Source: Hyphomicrobiales bacterium
GTDB lineage: Bacteria > Pseudomonadota > Alphaproteobacteria > Rhizobiales > Aestuariivirgaceae
NCBI GenBank assembly: GCA_027024225.1
Contig: JALVSR010000042.1
Span: 1 to 43,661, forward strand
Direction: 5' to 3'
DNA: 43,661 nt
Positions 21,225 to 31,294 of this stretch are shown piece after piece. Each line of letters opens with the position of its first letter. Position 1 is the stretch's first letter. The position numbers and the translations under genes were made by a program. The notes beneath the pieces are model-generated. The model was not told the origin of the DNA, made no database searches, and saw only the letters and a list, made by a program, of their open reading frames with translations.

Positions 21225-22463
21225 ATGTCTCTTGATCTTGCGCCATCACCATTCGCTCCGGAGCGTTTTCCCGACCTGCCCGCCATCGCCGGCGTGCGGC
21301 TGGCGGTGGCCGAAAGCGGCCTGAAATACGCCGGACGGCCGGATCTGCTGCTGGCCATCCTCGCGCGGGGAACGCAGGCTGCGGGTGTGTTCACCCGGTC
21401 GGCCACGGCCGCCGCGCCCGTATTGCTGTGCCGCGAGTCGCTGCGGACCACCGGTGGCGTGGCCCGGGCGCTGGTGGTGAACGCCGGCAACGCCAACGCC
21501 TTCACCGGCGAGCGGGGCATGGAGACCGCGTGGCAAACGGCGGTGGAGGCCGCAGGCCTGCTGGAGGCCGACCCGGAGGAAGTCATGGTCTGCTCCACCG
21601 GCGTCATCGGCGAGCCGTTCGATGCCAAGGCGCTCACCCGGCACTTCCGCGACATGTTGCACGGGCCCGAGGCCACGTGGGAGCAGGCCGCGCGCGCCAT
21701 CATGACCACGGATACCTATCCGAAGGGCGCGCACGCTGGTGGCCAGGTCGGCGGCAAGCCGTTTCACGTCATCGGCATCGCCAAGGGCTCGGGCATGATC
21801 GCGCCCAACATGGCCACCATGCTGGCCTACGTCTTTACCGATATCGAGGCCCCCGCCGATTTGCTGCAACGGCTGCTGAACGAATGCGTGGCCGATACCT
21901 TCAACTGCATCACGGTGGATGGCGATACCTCCACCAACGACACCGTGCTCGCCTTCGCCACGGGGCAGGGGGAAGCGCGGGTGCGGGAAGACATGCCGGA
22001 AGCGGTGGCGGCCTTTCGCGAAGCGCTGCACGCGGTGTGCCATGACCTGGCCCTGCAAATCGTGAAAGACGGCGAGGGCATCTCCAAGTTCGTCACCATC
22101 CGCGTGAAAAGCGCGCCCGATGCCGCCGCCGCAAGGCGGATCGCCATGAGCATTGCCAATTCGCCGCTGGTGAAAACGGCCATCGCCGGCGAAGACCCCA
22201 ACTGGGGCCGCATCGTCATGGCCGTGGGCAAGGCCGGCGTGGAGGTGGACCAGAAGCGGCTGAAAATCTGGATCGGCGACCAGCTGGTGGCCGAAAACGG
22301 CGCCGTCGCGCCGGATTACGATGAAGCGAAGGCGGCCGAGCACATGAAGGGCCGCGAAATCGACATTGCCGTGAGCGTGGGCGAGGGCGGTGGCGAAATC
22401 ACGGTCTATACTTGCGACCTCACCCACGCCTACATCGACATCAACGCTGACTACCGCAGTTGA
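21225..22463 (+). CDS. argJ: Bifunctional ornithine acetyltransferase / N-acetylglutamate synthase ArgJ
   Basis: Transfers acetyl from N-acetylornithine to glutamate (and can use acetyl-CoA) in arginine synthesis. The self-cleavage site is intact in KGSGMIAPNMATMLAYVF (nucleophile Thr198 by the start used here). Oxyanion and substrate segments VNAGNANAFTG, TGVIGEPF, DGDTSTNDT and EDPNWGRIVMAVGKAG are present, and the C-terminus YIDINADYRS is canonical. ATG 21225 has GGAG 8 bases upstream. The track start at 21201 is a TTG. Length 412 residues, normal. Confidence 0.97.
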   Translation: MSLDLAPSPFAPERFPDLPAIAGVRLAVAESGLKYAGRPDLLLAILARGTQAAGVFTRSATAAAPVLLCRESLRTTGGVARALVVNAGNANAFTGERGMETAWQTAVEAAGLLEADPEEVMVCSTGVIGEPFDAKALTRHFRDMLHGPEATWEQAARAIMTTDTYPKGAHAGGQVGGKPFHVIGIAKGSGMIAPNMATMLAYVFTDIEAPADLLQRLLNECVADTFNCITVDGDTSTNDTVLAFATGQGEARVREDMPEAVAAFREALHAVCHDLALQIVKDGEGISKFVTIRVKSAPDAAAARRIAMSIANSPLVKTAIAGEDPNWGRIVMAVGKAGVEVDQKRLKIWIGDQLVAENGAVAPDYDEAKAAEHMKGREIDIAVSVGEGGGEITVYTCDLTHAYIDINADYRS

Positions 22464-22476
22464 ATCAAGTGAAATT

Positions 22477-22540
22477 GCCCTCCCCCATCGAAAGAAAAAG
22501 CGCTGATGAACAAGCGCTTTTTCTTTCGGTGGGGGAGGGC
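22477..22540 (+). terminator. 28-bp near-perfect inverted repeat; includes the argJ terminator
   Basis: Arms 22477-22504 and 22513-22540 match at 27 of 28 positions around the loop GATGAACA; the exception is a T-G pair on the plus strand. The inner half (AAAGAAAAAGCGCT...AGCGCTTTTTCTTTC) is a classic A/T-flanked bidirectional terminator. The outer half adds a GCCCTCCCCC/GGGGGAGGGC clamp that a terminator does not need. Confidence 0.8.
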
Positions 22541-22554
22541 GCACCAGCCTTTTC

Positions 22555-22629
22555 CGCTTCCATGTCCATGTCAAGGGCGCGAAAGCACCGCCTTTGGCGG
22601 GTGACCCCCTTGACATGGACATGGAAGCG
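22555..22629. repeat. 23-bp perfect inverted repeat with structured 29-nt loop
   Basis: CGCTTCCATGTCCATGTCAAGGG (22555-22577, arms described rather than quoted in full elsewhere) is exactly complementary to 22607-22629. The loop contains a further CACCGCC-TTT-GGCGGGTG hairpin. It begins 14 bp after the preceding inverted repeat, between argJ and rph. Confidence 0.8.
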
Positions 22630-22746
22630 CAACACTCCGGTCGCGTTTCCGCCCCATGGCCTTGACAGCCGGCAGCTGGTGCAACATTTCCCAAGGGCAC
22701 GAAAAACATACACGGACACTCATTATCGCTCAGAGGGGAACCCACC

Positions 22747-24464
<1,718 letters not shown>

Positions 24465-24551
24465 CGGAGTGTGCCGAACCTTCACATCGGCAAGGGGATT
24501 CGTGAAATTTCCACCCCGTTCGTGGGGGAAGGCAAGAAAATTTCGGATAAA

Positions 24552-24583
24552 AAGGCGCCAGCGGGAAAAGCCACTGGCGCCTT
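24552..24583. terminator. Bidirectional terminator between trxB and the OmpA-family lipoprotein
   Basis: AAGGCGCCAG and CTGGCGCCTT form a 10-bp stem with a 12-nt loop. GATAAA precedes it on the plus strand, giving a TTTATCC run on the minus strand. It lies between convergent genes. Confidence 0.7.
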
Positions 24584-24623
24584 CCATGCATCTTGTCGTG
24601 GCTGCCAAGCTTGGCCGAAGGCC

Positions 24624-25301
24624 TCAGCGCGTGCGCGGGCGGATGCGGATTTCCACCCGGCGGTTCAGCGCCCGGCCCTCCGGTGTGCTGTTGTCCGCCA
24701 CCGGGTAACGCTCGCCAAACCCGCGCGCGTCGATGCGCCGCGCATCCACGCCCTGCGAGACGAGGTAGTGCATCACCGCCGCCGCGCGACGCTCGGAAAG
24801 CCGCTGGTTGTATTCTTCCGAGCCGGTGGAGTCCGTATGCCCGGCGATCAGCACATCCGTTTCCGGAAAACCATTCAGCACCGTCGCCACCGCGTTCAGC
24901 GTGCGGTAAAAGCGCGGCTTGATGTCCGCCCGGTCCACGTCGAAGGTGATGTCGGACGGCATCACCAGGCGGATGTCGTTGCCCTCGCGCACGATGCGCA
25001 CGCCGGTGCCCGCCAGCTTCTTGCGCAGCTCGGCCTCCTGCCTGTCCATGTAGGCGCCCACGCCCATGCCGGCGATGGTGCCCAGCGCCGCGCCGATGAG
25101 CGCGCCCTTCTTCGCCCCCTTGCCGGACTTCTTGCTGGCCAGCGCACCCACCAGCGCCCCCGTGGCCGCTCCGGCCACCGCGCCCGCGCCCGCTCCCAGC
25201 AAGGTGTTGGAGGCCTTTTCTTCGCCGGTGTAGGGGTCGGTGGTGCAACCCGCCAGCACCAGCGCGCCGGAAACCCCCAGCGCCAGAACCGTTTTTTTCA
25301 T
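24624..25301 (-). CDS. OmpA-family lipoprotein (YiaD-like, glycine-zipper + OmpA_C domain)
   Basis: A 225-residue envelope protein. Lipoprotein signal MKKTVLALGVSGALVLAGC (lipobox LAGC), then a glycine-zipper stretch (NTLLGAGAGAVAGAATGALVGAL ... GALIGAALGTIAGMGVGAYMD) and a C-terminal OmpA peptidoglycan-binding domain (DVDRADIKPRFYRTLNAVATVLN, ADVLIAGHTDSTGSEEYNQRLSERRAAAV, GFGERYPVADNSTPEGRALNRRVEI). It presumably tethers the outer membrane to peptidoglycan. I moved the start to ATG 25301 because GAGGGG lies 10 bases upstream and the lipobox then sits at the right distance. It is monocistronic and tail-to-tail with trxB. Confidence 0.92.
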   Translation of the reverse strand: MKKTVLALGVSGALVLAGCTTDPYTGEEKASNTLLGAGAGAVAGAATGALVGALASKKSGKGAKKGALIGAALGTIAGMGVGAYMDRQEAELRKKLAGTGVRIVREGNDIRLVMPSDITFDVDRADIKPRFYRTLNAVATVLNGFPETDVLIAGHTDSTGSEEYNQRLSERRAAAVMHYLVSQGVDARRIDARGFGERYPVADNSTPEGRALNRRVEIRIRPRTR

Positions 25302-25432
25302 GGGTTTCATCCCCTCGGTTTGATTGCTTCGATACGCTGCGTGTTGTGCGCCTGAATGCCCCTTTTTTGCGGCGGATTTATGAACGGAATGTGGGGGCGG
25401 CAGACGACAAGCCGCGTCCGCATACAAGAAAA

Positions 25433-25458
25433 CGGGGCCGGAAAGGCTTCCGGCCCCG
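25433..25458 (-). terminator. Intrinsic terminator of sat
   Basis: GGGGCCGGAA-AGGC-TTCCGGCCCC (10-bp stem) followed on the minus strand by GTTTTCTT. It lies 40 bp beyond the sat stop codon. Confidence 0.85.
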
Positions 25459-25497
25459 CCTCATGCTGTCGTCCATCTGCTGACCTTGCAGGTGCCC

Positions 25498-26685
25498 TCA
25501 GCTGTTCTTCAGCGAGGCATAGTATTCCTGCAGGATCTTCACCACTTCGGGGCGGGAGAACTCCGGCGGAATATCCTCGCCCGCGGCCAGGCGGCGGCGC
25601 TGCTCGGTGCCGGAAATCAGCACCCGGTCTTCCTTGCCGTGCGGGCAGGTCTTGCCCGAGGCCATGCCCATGCACTTCTTGCAGTAGAAGGTGATGTCCA
25701 CCTTGAACGGCTTGGTCACTAGCGCGCCTTCCCACAGCTCGTCGAAGATGTGCTGCGCGTCGAACGGGCCATAGTAGTCGCCCACGCCGGCATGGTCGCG
25801 GCCCACGATCAGGTGCGAGCAGCCGAAGTTCTGGCGAATGACCGCGTGCAGCAGCGCCTCGCGCGGGCCCGCGTAGCGCATCTCGATGGGATAGCCCGCC
25901 TGAATGACCGTGCCCGGCACGAAGTAGTTGTCGATCATCGCCTGGATGGCCTTGGTGCGGATCTCGGCCGGAATGTCACCGGGCTTGAGCTTGCCCAGCA
26001 CCTGGTGGATGAACACGCCGTCCAGCGTCTCTACCGCCAGCTTGGCCAGATACTCGTGCGAGCGGTGCATGGGGTTGCGCGTCTGGAAGGCCGCCACCTG
26101 CGACCAGCCGCGCTCCAGGAACATGGCGCGCGATTCCGCCGGGCGAATGAACAGGTCCTTGTATTTCTCGGCGTAGATGCCCTCGGAGAGCGCCTTCACC
26201 CGGCCGGCCAGGTTAACGTCCCCCTGGCTCATCACCGACTGCACGCCCGGGTGTTCCGGGTCGGTGGTGCGGAACACGTGCTGGCATTCGAACTCTTTGT
26301 CTTCCTTGCTCAGCTCGTATTTCTCGCTCACTTCCATCACCGCCATGATGGTGCCGGTTTCCGGGTCCACCAGCGCCACCTCTTCGCCCTCGTTGATGGA
26401 ATCGGCGATGTCCTTGTCCACCGGGCAAGTGATGGGAATGGGCCAGAACAGGCCGTTGGACATCTTCATGTCGCGGCACACGCCTTCCCAGTCCTCGCGG
26501 CCCATGAAGCCGGTCAGCGGTGTGTAGGCGCCCATGGCGAACATGGACACGTCCGACACCTCGCGCGAGCGCAACGGCACCTGCTTCAGCGTCTCGGCGT
26601 GCTTCAGCTCGTCATCGCGCTCCAGCTCCGGCAGCAGCAGCGGCATGACTTCATCGGAGCCATGCGGTGGCACCAGTTTCGACAT
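25498..26685 (-). CDS. sat: Dissimilatory-type ATP sulfurylase (sulfate adenylyltransferase)
   Basis: The homo-oligomeric Sat of sulfur oxidisers and sulfate reducers, here expected to run APS + PPi to ATP + sulfate. Active-site motifs are [18 protein letters not shown] (QxRNPxHxxHE), [18 protein letters not shown] (GRDHAG) and [40 protein letters not shown] cysteine cluster (CxxC...C) near the C-terminus fits the metal-binding site of this branch. I moved the start from 26976 to ATG 26685 ([13 protein letters not shown]), preceded by GGGAGACGATCAG, giving 395 residues. It is divergent from aprMBA across 840 bp, so the pathway is split over two promoters. Confidence 0.96.
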   Translation of the reverse strand: MSKLVPPHGSDEVMPLLLPELERDDELKHAETLKQVPLRSREVSDVSMFAMGAYTPLTGFMGREDWEGVCRDMKMSNGLFWPIPITCPVDKDIADSINEGEEVALVDPETGTIMAVMEVSEKYELSKEDKEFECQHVFRTTDPEHPGVQSVMSQGDVNLAGRVKALSEGIYAEKYKDLFIRPAESRAMFLERGWSQVAAFQTRNPMHRSHEYLAKLAVETLDGVFIHQVLGKLKPGDIPAEIRTKAIQAMIDNYFVPGTVIQAGYPIEMRYAGPREALLHAVIRQNFGCSHLIVGRDHAGVGDYYGPFDAQHIFDELWEGALVTKPFKVDITFYCKKCMGMASGKTCPHGKEDRVLISGTEQRRRLAAGEDIPPEFSRPEVVKILQEYYASLKNS

Positions 26686-27084
26686 CTGATCGTCTCCCTC
26701 TCTTGCTAGTGGTTCCCGGATGGTGGCCGGGGCTGCCCCCCGCCGTCCCCCTCGGTGTGGTTCCGGTGCGCCGCCCAGCTCATGGGCAAGGGCGCCGGCG
26801 CACCCGGTCGAACAACCAGCCAAAGCCTTTAGCATCCCGCCGCGCCGCTGCAAATGCCAAAAATGCCCCGGCTTAGCTCCCCGCAGGCGCAAGGCACCCC
26901 TGGAAAGGCCGAAAATGCCATTTTGTCCACGCATGCGCGCCGGCGATCCGTCAAAAATGCGGCAGGAAGGGCGCACGAGGCCACTTGCCCGGTGCCCAAA
27001 AGCGGCTGTAACCGCGCATTCCTCAAACGAAACAGGTGCTTGTGGGCCTCATGCGCATATTTCGTGATATTCGCATATGTCCCC

Positions 27085-27113
27085 TTTTCAGCCCCTTGCA
27101 GACATGCTATAGA
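27085..27113 (+). promoter_or_regulatory. Candidate sigma-70-type promoter for aprMBA
   Basis: TTTTCA (27085-27090), a 17-bp spacer and TATAGA (27108-27113), each four of six to consensus. If used, it would give an aprM leader of about 410 nt. Confidence 0.3.
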
Positions 27114-27122
27114 CCGCCCCAA

Positions 27123-27222
27123 GCGTCGGTGTCTTCCCGCCGTGATCCTTGCGATGCAAGGATGTCCCGTGGCGGGCGGACCAGACGCCAAGAGGGAGAA
27201 AACTGCGCCGCCGGAGCGGCGT
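27123..27222 (+). ncRNA. Possible structured 5' leader of the apr transcript
   Basis: Three nested stems are visible: GCGTC 27123-27127 with GACGC 27184-27188; CCCGCC 27136-27141 with GGCGGG 27171-27176; and ATCCTTG-CGATG-CAAGGAT 27145-27163. A further hairpin GCGCCGC-CGGA-GCGGCGT follows at 27205-27222. This is pattern evidence only. The family is not recognised, and GC-rich DNA forms such stems by chance. Confidence 0.3.
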
Positions 27223-27526
27223 GGCTGGCAGAGCAGGGTAGCAGGTTTGGGGGGCTGTGCACTTCTCGCAAGGCGCGGCATTCTCCACGCTGGCTTCCCG
27301 TAACGCCGCAAGAAGGGTGCGGATGAAAGTGGCCGACATGCTCCCAGCGGGCGCGGCCACCGGGGTGTCCGCAAGGCCGGTCGCAAACGCTCCGGGCGGA
27401 GAATGAGCAGACCTTTTCAGGCGGGGGGCTTGAGGAATTTCTGGTCAGGGTGGTTGCCAGGGCTGTCATGGTTCCGCAAGTCCCGCACTATCGCCGGCAA
27501 CTGAAAGCTAAGGGGATTCTGTAGCA

Positions 27527-28348
27527 ATGATCACGACCAATCCATTCGCCGGGCTTGCCGAATATGGCATTACGCCGGGCATGATGATGGCGTTCGTCAT
27601 CCTGATGGTTCTGGCGGTGGTGGTGGGCACTGCCCTCGATGTGCTCCACAAGAAGAGCCACAAGTACTTCTTCGAGCATGAGGAGCGGATGAAGAAGCTG
27701 GCCACGCGCGAGCTGAGCTCGGCGGAAAAGACCAGCATGCTGATTCAGACCATCACCAGCGAGGTGCTGACCTCGTCCGAGTTCCACAACCCGAAGCGCC
27801 GCCTCGCGCATCTGCTGAAGATGTACGGCTTCGTGCTGTTCGTTCTGTCCAGCGCCGTGCTCATCTTTGCTTATCCGACCACGGCTGATGCGCCCTTCTG
27901 GGCCTTCCTGTGGCACCTGGGTGCCATCATGGTGGCCATTGGCGGCTACTGGTTCTTCTTCAGCCTGCGCGTGGATGTGCAGTCGGAAGGCAACAAGTGG
28001 TGGAACCTGAAGAAGCGCGACCTGTTCATCGTTTCTCTGCTGGCCACCGTCACCTTCGGCCTGCTGTGGTCGCTGTTTGGCACGGTGGTGCTGTTTGCCC
28101 TGTTCATCATTTCCACCGCGGTACTGTTCGGCTCCGTCTACTGGTCGAAGTTCGCGCACATGTTCTTCAAGCCGGCTGCGGCCTACCAGAAGCGCAAGCT
28201 GATGGCCGACGGTTCGCGCGAGAACCTGCCGCCGTTCTACAAGCGTGCGGAAGTGCTGGATCAGTCCACCATGGACCTGGTGCGCGACATTCCGAAGGAT
28301 CAGAAGTTCGGCCTGTGCATCATGAAGGACGAACCCAAGCATTACTGA
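27527..28348 (+). CDS. aprM: AprM, putative membrane anchor of APS reductase
   Basis: A 273-residue membrane protein immediately upstream of aprBA, the place and size of AprM in Allochromatium and Thiobacillus, where it is proposed to link AprBA to the quinone pool. About five hydrophobic segments are visible (GMMMAFVILMVLAVVVGTAL, YGFVLFVLSSAVLIFAY, FWAFLWHLGAIMVAIGGYWF, LFIVSLLATVTFGLLWSLF, VLFALFIISTAVLFGSVYW), with a cytoplasm-like charged loop between the first two and a polar C-terminal tail. No qmoABC genes, the alternative partner, are in the window. GTAGCA precedes ATG 27527; no strong ribosome site is seen. Function of the family is inferred, not proven. Confidence 0.85.
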   Translation: MITTNPFAGLAEYGITPGMMMAFVILMVLAVVVGTALDVLHKKSHKYFFEHEERMKKLATRELSSAEKTSMLIQTITSEVLTSSEFHNPKRRLAHLLKMYGFVLFVLSSAVLIFAYPTTADAPFWAFLWHLGAIMVAIGGYWFFFSLRVDVQSEGNKWWNLKKRDLFIVSLLATVTFGLLWSLFGTVVLFALFIISTAVLFGSVYWSKFAHMFFKPAAAYQKRKLMADGSRENLPPFYKRAEVLDQSTMDLVRDIPKDQKFGLCIMKDEPKHY

Positions 28349-28398
28349 TCCTGCCGGATCGGGAACGAGGAAGTTTCATCAAGAGGGGAAGCTGAGAA

Positions 28399-28878
28399 AT
28401 GCCCACTTTTGTCTACATGACCCGGTGCGACGGATGCGGCTACTGCGTCGACATCTGTCCTTCCGACATCATGCACATCGACGACACCTGGCGTCGCGCC
28501 TACAACCTCGAGCCGGACATGTGCTGGGAGTGCTATTCCTGCGTGAAGGCCTGCCCGATGCATGCCATCGACGTGCGCGGTTATGCCGACTTCTGCCCGC
28601 TGGGCCACGCCGTGCGCGTGCACCGCGACGAGGAGGAAGGCATCATCGCCTGGCGCATCAAGTTCCGCAGCGGCCGCATCAAGGACCTGGTGGCGCCGAT
28701 CACCACCAAGCCGTGGGGCAAGTTCATTCCGAACCTCAGGGAGGTGGCGCCGCCCACGGACGAGCAGCGCAAGAGCCAGCTCTTGTTCAATGAACCGAAG
28801 TACATCCGGCTGGACGACGGCGACCTCTACACGCTGGAGTCACAGGGTCTGAAGATGAGGCAGGGAGTTTACTACTGA
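28399..28878 (+). CDS. aprB: Adenylylsulfate reductase beta subunit AprB
   Basis: The iron-sulfur subunit that takes electrons from the AprA flavin. Two [4Fe-4S] motifs are intact: C10-DGC-GYC-VDIC (C10, C13, C16, C20) and C42-WEC-YSC-VKAC (C42, C45, C48, C52). The C-terminal tail (KYIRLDDGDLYTLESQGLKMRQGVYY) that wraps around AprA is present. Length 159 residues. GAGGGGAAGCTGAGAA precedes ATG 28399. Its stop codon overlaps the aprA start (TGATGG), coupling 1:1 synthesis. Confidence 0.97.
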   Translation: MPTFVYMTRCDGCGYCVDICPSDIMHIDDTWRRAYNLEPDMCWECYSCVKACPMHAIDVRGYADFCPLGHAVRVHRDEEEGIIAWRIKFRSGRIKDLVAPITTKPWGKFIPNLREVAPPTDEQRKSQLLFNEPKYIRLDDGDLYTLESQGLKMRQGVYY

Positions 28879-30764
28879 TGGCTTACAAGACTATCGTCGT
28901 CGACAATATCGACATCCTGGTGGTTGGCGCTGGTCTGAGCGGCACGGGTGCTGCGTGGGAGGCGCGCTACTGGGGGCAGGACAAGAAGATCGTCATCGCC
29001 GAGAAGGCGAACATCTATCGCTCCGGCGCCGTGGCCATGGGCCTGTACGCGATCAACTGCTACATGGGCACGCGCTTCGGCGAGAACAACCCCGAGGACC
29101 ACGTGCGCTACGCCCGTAACGACCTGATGGGGATGGTGCGCGAGGACCTTCTGTTCGACATGGCGCGCCACGTGGATTCGGCGGTGCACCAGTTCGAGGA
29201 GTGGGGCCTGCCGCTGATGCGCGACCCGGAGACGGGCAAGTATCAGCGCGAGGGCAAGTGGCAGATCATGATCCACGGCGAATCCTACAAGCCCATCGTG
29301 GCCATGGCCGCCATCAAGTCCGCCGACAAGGTGTACAACCGCATCTGCGTCACGCACCTGCTGATGGACGAGGCGAAGGAGAACCGCGTGGCGGGCGCCG
29401 TGGGCTTCAACGTTCGCACCGGTGACTTCTATGTCTTCAAGTCCAAGACGGTGATCGTGGCCGCCGGCGGCGCATCCATGATCTACAAGCCGCGCTCCAC
29501 TGGCGAAGGTGCGGGCCGCGTGTGGTATGCCCCGTGGTCGTCCGGCTCCGCCTATGGTCTGCTGATTCAGGCGGGCGCGAAGATGACCCAGATGGAAAAC
29601 CGCATCGTGCTGGCCCGCTTCAAGGACGGCTACGGTCCGGTGGGCGCCTACTTCCTGCACCTGAAGACCTACACCCAGAACGCCTATGGTGAGGAATACG
29701 AGTCCCACTGGTACGACGAGCTGAAGAAGATGGTGGGCGAGTATATCGACCACCACCCGGTGCCCACCTGCCTGCGCAACCACGCGCTCATCCGCGAGGT
29801 GCTGGCCGGCCGTGGTCCCATCCACATGGTCACCATGCACTCCTTCCAGGATCCGCACCTGGAGGAGGTGGGCTGGCACAACTTCCTCGGCATGACCGTC
29901 GGCCAGGCGGTGCTGTGGGCGGCCAACGACGTCGATCCGAAGTGCGAGAACCCGGAGCTGACCACCTCCGAGCCGTACGTGATGGGCTCGCACGCCACGG
30001 GTTGCGGCGCCTGGGTGTCCGGCCCGGAAGACGTCTCTCCGCCGGAATACTTCTGGGGCTACAACCGCATGACGACGGTGCATGGCCTGTTCGGCGCCGG
30101 TGACGCCGCCGGCGGCACGCCGCATGCCTTCTCGTCGGGCTCCTTCACCGAGGGTCGCCTGGCCGCGAAGGCCGCCTGCCAGTATATCGACGATGGCAAG
30201 GCCGAGGGCATCGTGGTTTCCGAGCGGCAGATCGAGGAGCTCCGCGAGAAGATCTACAAGCCGCTGGAAAATTACAAGATCTGGCGCAACGAGATCGTTG
30301 CCGGCACGGTCAGCCCGACGGTGCTGCTGCCCAAGCAGGGCCTCATCCGCATGCAGAAGATCATGGACGAATACTGCGGCGGCGTGAGCATGCAGTACAT
30401 GACCAACGAGAGGCTGCTGAACATCGGTCTGATGAAGCTGCAGCTGCTGAAGGAAGACATGGAGATGCTGGCGGCAGCCGACCTGCACGAGCTGCTGCGC
30501 TGTTGGGAGCTGCACCACCGCGTGCTGACCTCCGAGGCGGTGATGCATCACACGCTCTTCCGCAAGGAGACGCGTTGGCCGGGTTACTACTACCGTGGCG
30601 ACCACCTCTACCTCGACGACGAGAACTGGCACGTTCTCACCGTGTCTCGCCGCGATCCGAAGACCGGCGAGTACACCATGGAAAAGGCACCGCTGTATCA
30701 TATCGTCGGCGATGTCGAGGAAGAGTACGAGAAGAAGAAAAAGGCCAAGAAGAAAGCTTCTTGA
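28878..30764 (+). CDS. aprA: Adenylylsulfate reductase alpha subunit AprA
   Basis: The FAD-containing catalytic subunit of the fumarate-reductase/aspartate-oxidase fold. In oxidisers it converts sulfite + AMP to APS with release of two electrons. The N-terminal FAD motif ILVVGAGLSGTGAAWEA, the NIYRSGAVAMGLYAINCY segment, the capping-domain block AYFLHLKTYTQNAYGEEYESHW, and FGAGDAAGGTPHAFSSGSFTEGR near the flavin are typical. At 628 residues it is full length. It starts at the ATG overlapping the aprB stop. A 12-bp hairpin follows its stop codon. Confidence 0.97.
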   Translation: MAYKTIVVDNIDILVVGAGLSGTGAAWEARYWGQDKKIVIAEKANIYRSGAVAMGLYAINCYMGTRFGENNPEDHVRYARNDLMGMVREDLLFDMARHVDSAVHQFEEWGLPLMRDPETGKYQREGKWQIMIHGESYKPIVAMAAIKSADKVYNRICVTHLLMDEAKENRVAGAVGFNVRTGDFYVFKSKTVIVAAGGASMIYKPRSTGEGAGRVWYAPWSSGSAYGLLIQAGAKMTQMENRIVLARFKDGYGPVGAYFLHLKTYTQNAYGEEYESHWYDELKKMVGEYIDHHPVPTCLRNHALIREVLAGRGPIHMVTMHSFQDPHLEEVGWHNFLGMTVGQAVLWAANDVDPKCENPELTTSEPYVMGSHATGCGAWVSGPEDVSPPEYFWGYNRMTTVHGLFGAGDAAGGTPHAFSSGSFTEGRLAAKAACQYIDDGKAEGIVVSERQIEELREKIYKPLENYKIWRNEIVAGTVSPTVLLPKQGLIRMQKIMDEYCGGVSMQYMTNERLLNIGLMKLQLLKEDMEMLAAADLHELLRCWELHHRVLTSEAVMHHTLFRKETRWPGYYYRGDHLYLDDENWHVLTVSRRDPKTGEYTMEKAPLYHIVGDVEEEYEKKKKAKKKAS

Positions 30765-30786
30765 ACCTGAGCGTAGACACGATGAT

Positions 30787-30817
30787 TGCCGGAGGCGCAT
30801 TGGCCGCGCCTCCGGCA
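30787..30817 (+). terminator. 12-bp hairpin after aprA (attenuating terminator or mRNA-stabilising stem)
   Basis: TGCCGGAGGCGC-ATTGGCC-GCGCCTCCGGCA, perfect arms, 22 bp after the aprA stop. It lacks a clean T-run (TGATTTGATTG), so partial read-through or transcript processing is more likely than full termination. Confidence 0.6.
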
Positions 30818-30844
30818 TGATTTGATTGAAGGGAGTGAGTTGCC

Positions 30845-31264
30845 ATGGCCGACAATGGCAATGTTCGCGATTTGGCCGAAGACATGGTCAGGGCCTCGGA
30901 TCAGGCCGCGCCGACCAACATTACCCAGCTGACGGATGAAGAAATCCGCGAAGTGGCCGACAAGTACTGGGCGCATCTGATCAAGGCCTCCAATGACGGA
31001 AACTATGGCGAATTTGCGCGCTATCTGGCCCGTGAATTCGCTCAGGCCATGAACATGGTGGCCTTCAATCACCAGTATCACAATAGCGAATTGGCCAGGA
31101 ATCTCTCTGAAGATTTCGACTTTCTCGGCATCATTCGCCGCGGCGAGCATGTGACGGTCCTTTACCGCCAGCGATGCAAGGTGAAGGAGGGAGAATGGCT
31201 GGGCCGCCTGGTGCTGGGATTTGAAGACGGCAGGATCAAGATTTTCGGCGCTTCCTTCTTTTGA
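30845..31264 (+). CDS. Uncharacterised 139-aa protein in the apr gene set
   Basis: I do not recognise this protein. It is soluble and has no signal peptide. The first half is acidic and helical (LTDEEIREVADKYWAHLIKAS, YGEFARYLAREFAQAMN). The second half alternates as beta strands (GEHVTVLYRQRCKVKEGEWLGRLVLGFEDGRIKIFGASFF). A helix pair followed by curved strands with W-x-G-R-L-V-L-G-F-x-D-G suggests an NTF2/SnoaL-like alpha+beta barrel, but this is inference from pattern. GGGAGTGAGTTGCC gives ATG 30845 a good ribosome site. It starts 80 bp after aprA, beyond the hairpin, and 30 bp before the SlyD-like gene, so it is likely expressed with sulfite oxidation. Confidence 0.8.
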   Translation: MADNGNVRDLAEDMVRASDQAAPTNITQLTDEEIREVADKYWAHLIKASNDGNYGEFARYLAREFAQAMNMVAFNHQYHNSELARNLSEDFDFLGIIRRGEHVTVLYRQRCKVKEGEWLGRLVLGFEDGRIKIFGASFF

Positions 31265-31294
31265 AGGCCAGGCGCAAGGGCAGGGGCCGGTTCC

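Larger units (their letters stand above)
26686..27526. other. 841-bp divergent intergenic region, sat / aprM
   Basis: No ORF here is convincing. On the sat side, GGTGCGCCG and CGGCGCACC (about 26765-26805) form a long-range hairpin around an inner GCCC/GGGC stem, within what would be the sat leader. On the apr side lie a promoter candidate and a series of nested stems described separately. No known riboswitch consensus was recognised. Confidence 0.5.

Noticed and set aside
26854-27303. 149-aa plus-strand ORF in the sat/aprM gap
   Set aside because: Cys/Arg-rich translation of non-coding GC DNA, without ribosome site or family features.
26686-27526. Known riboswitch (SAM, cobalamin, TPP, c-di-GMP)
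   Set aside because: None of the conserved core strings of those classes was recognised; only generic stems are visible.
28872-30818. 648-aa minus-strand ORF
   Set aside because: Antisense of aprA; no recognisable motifs.
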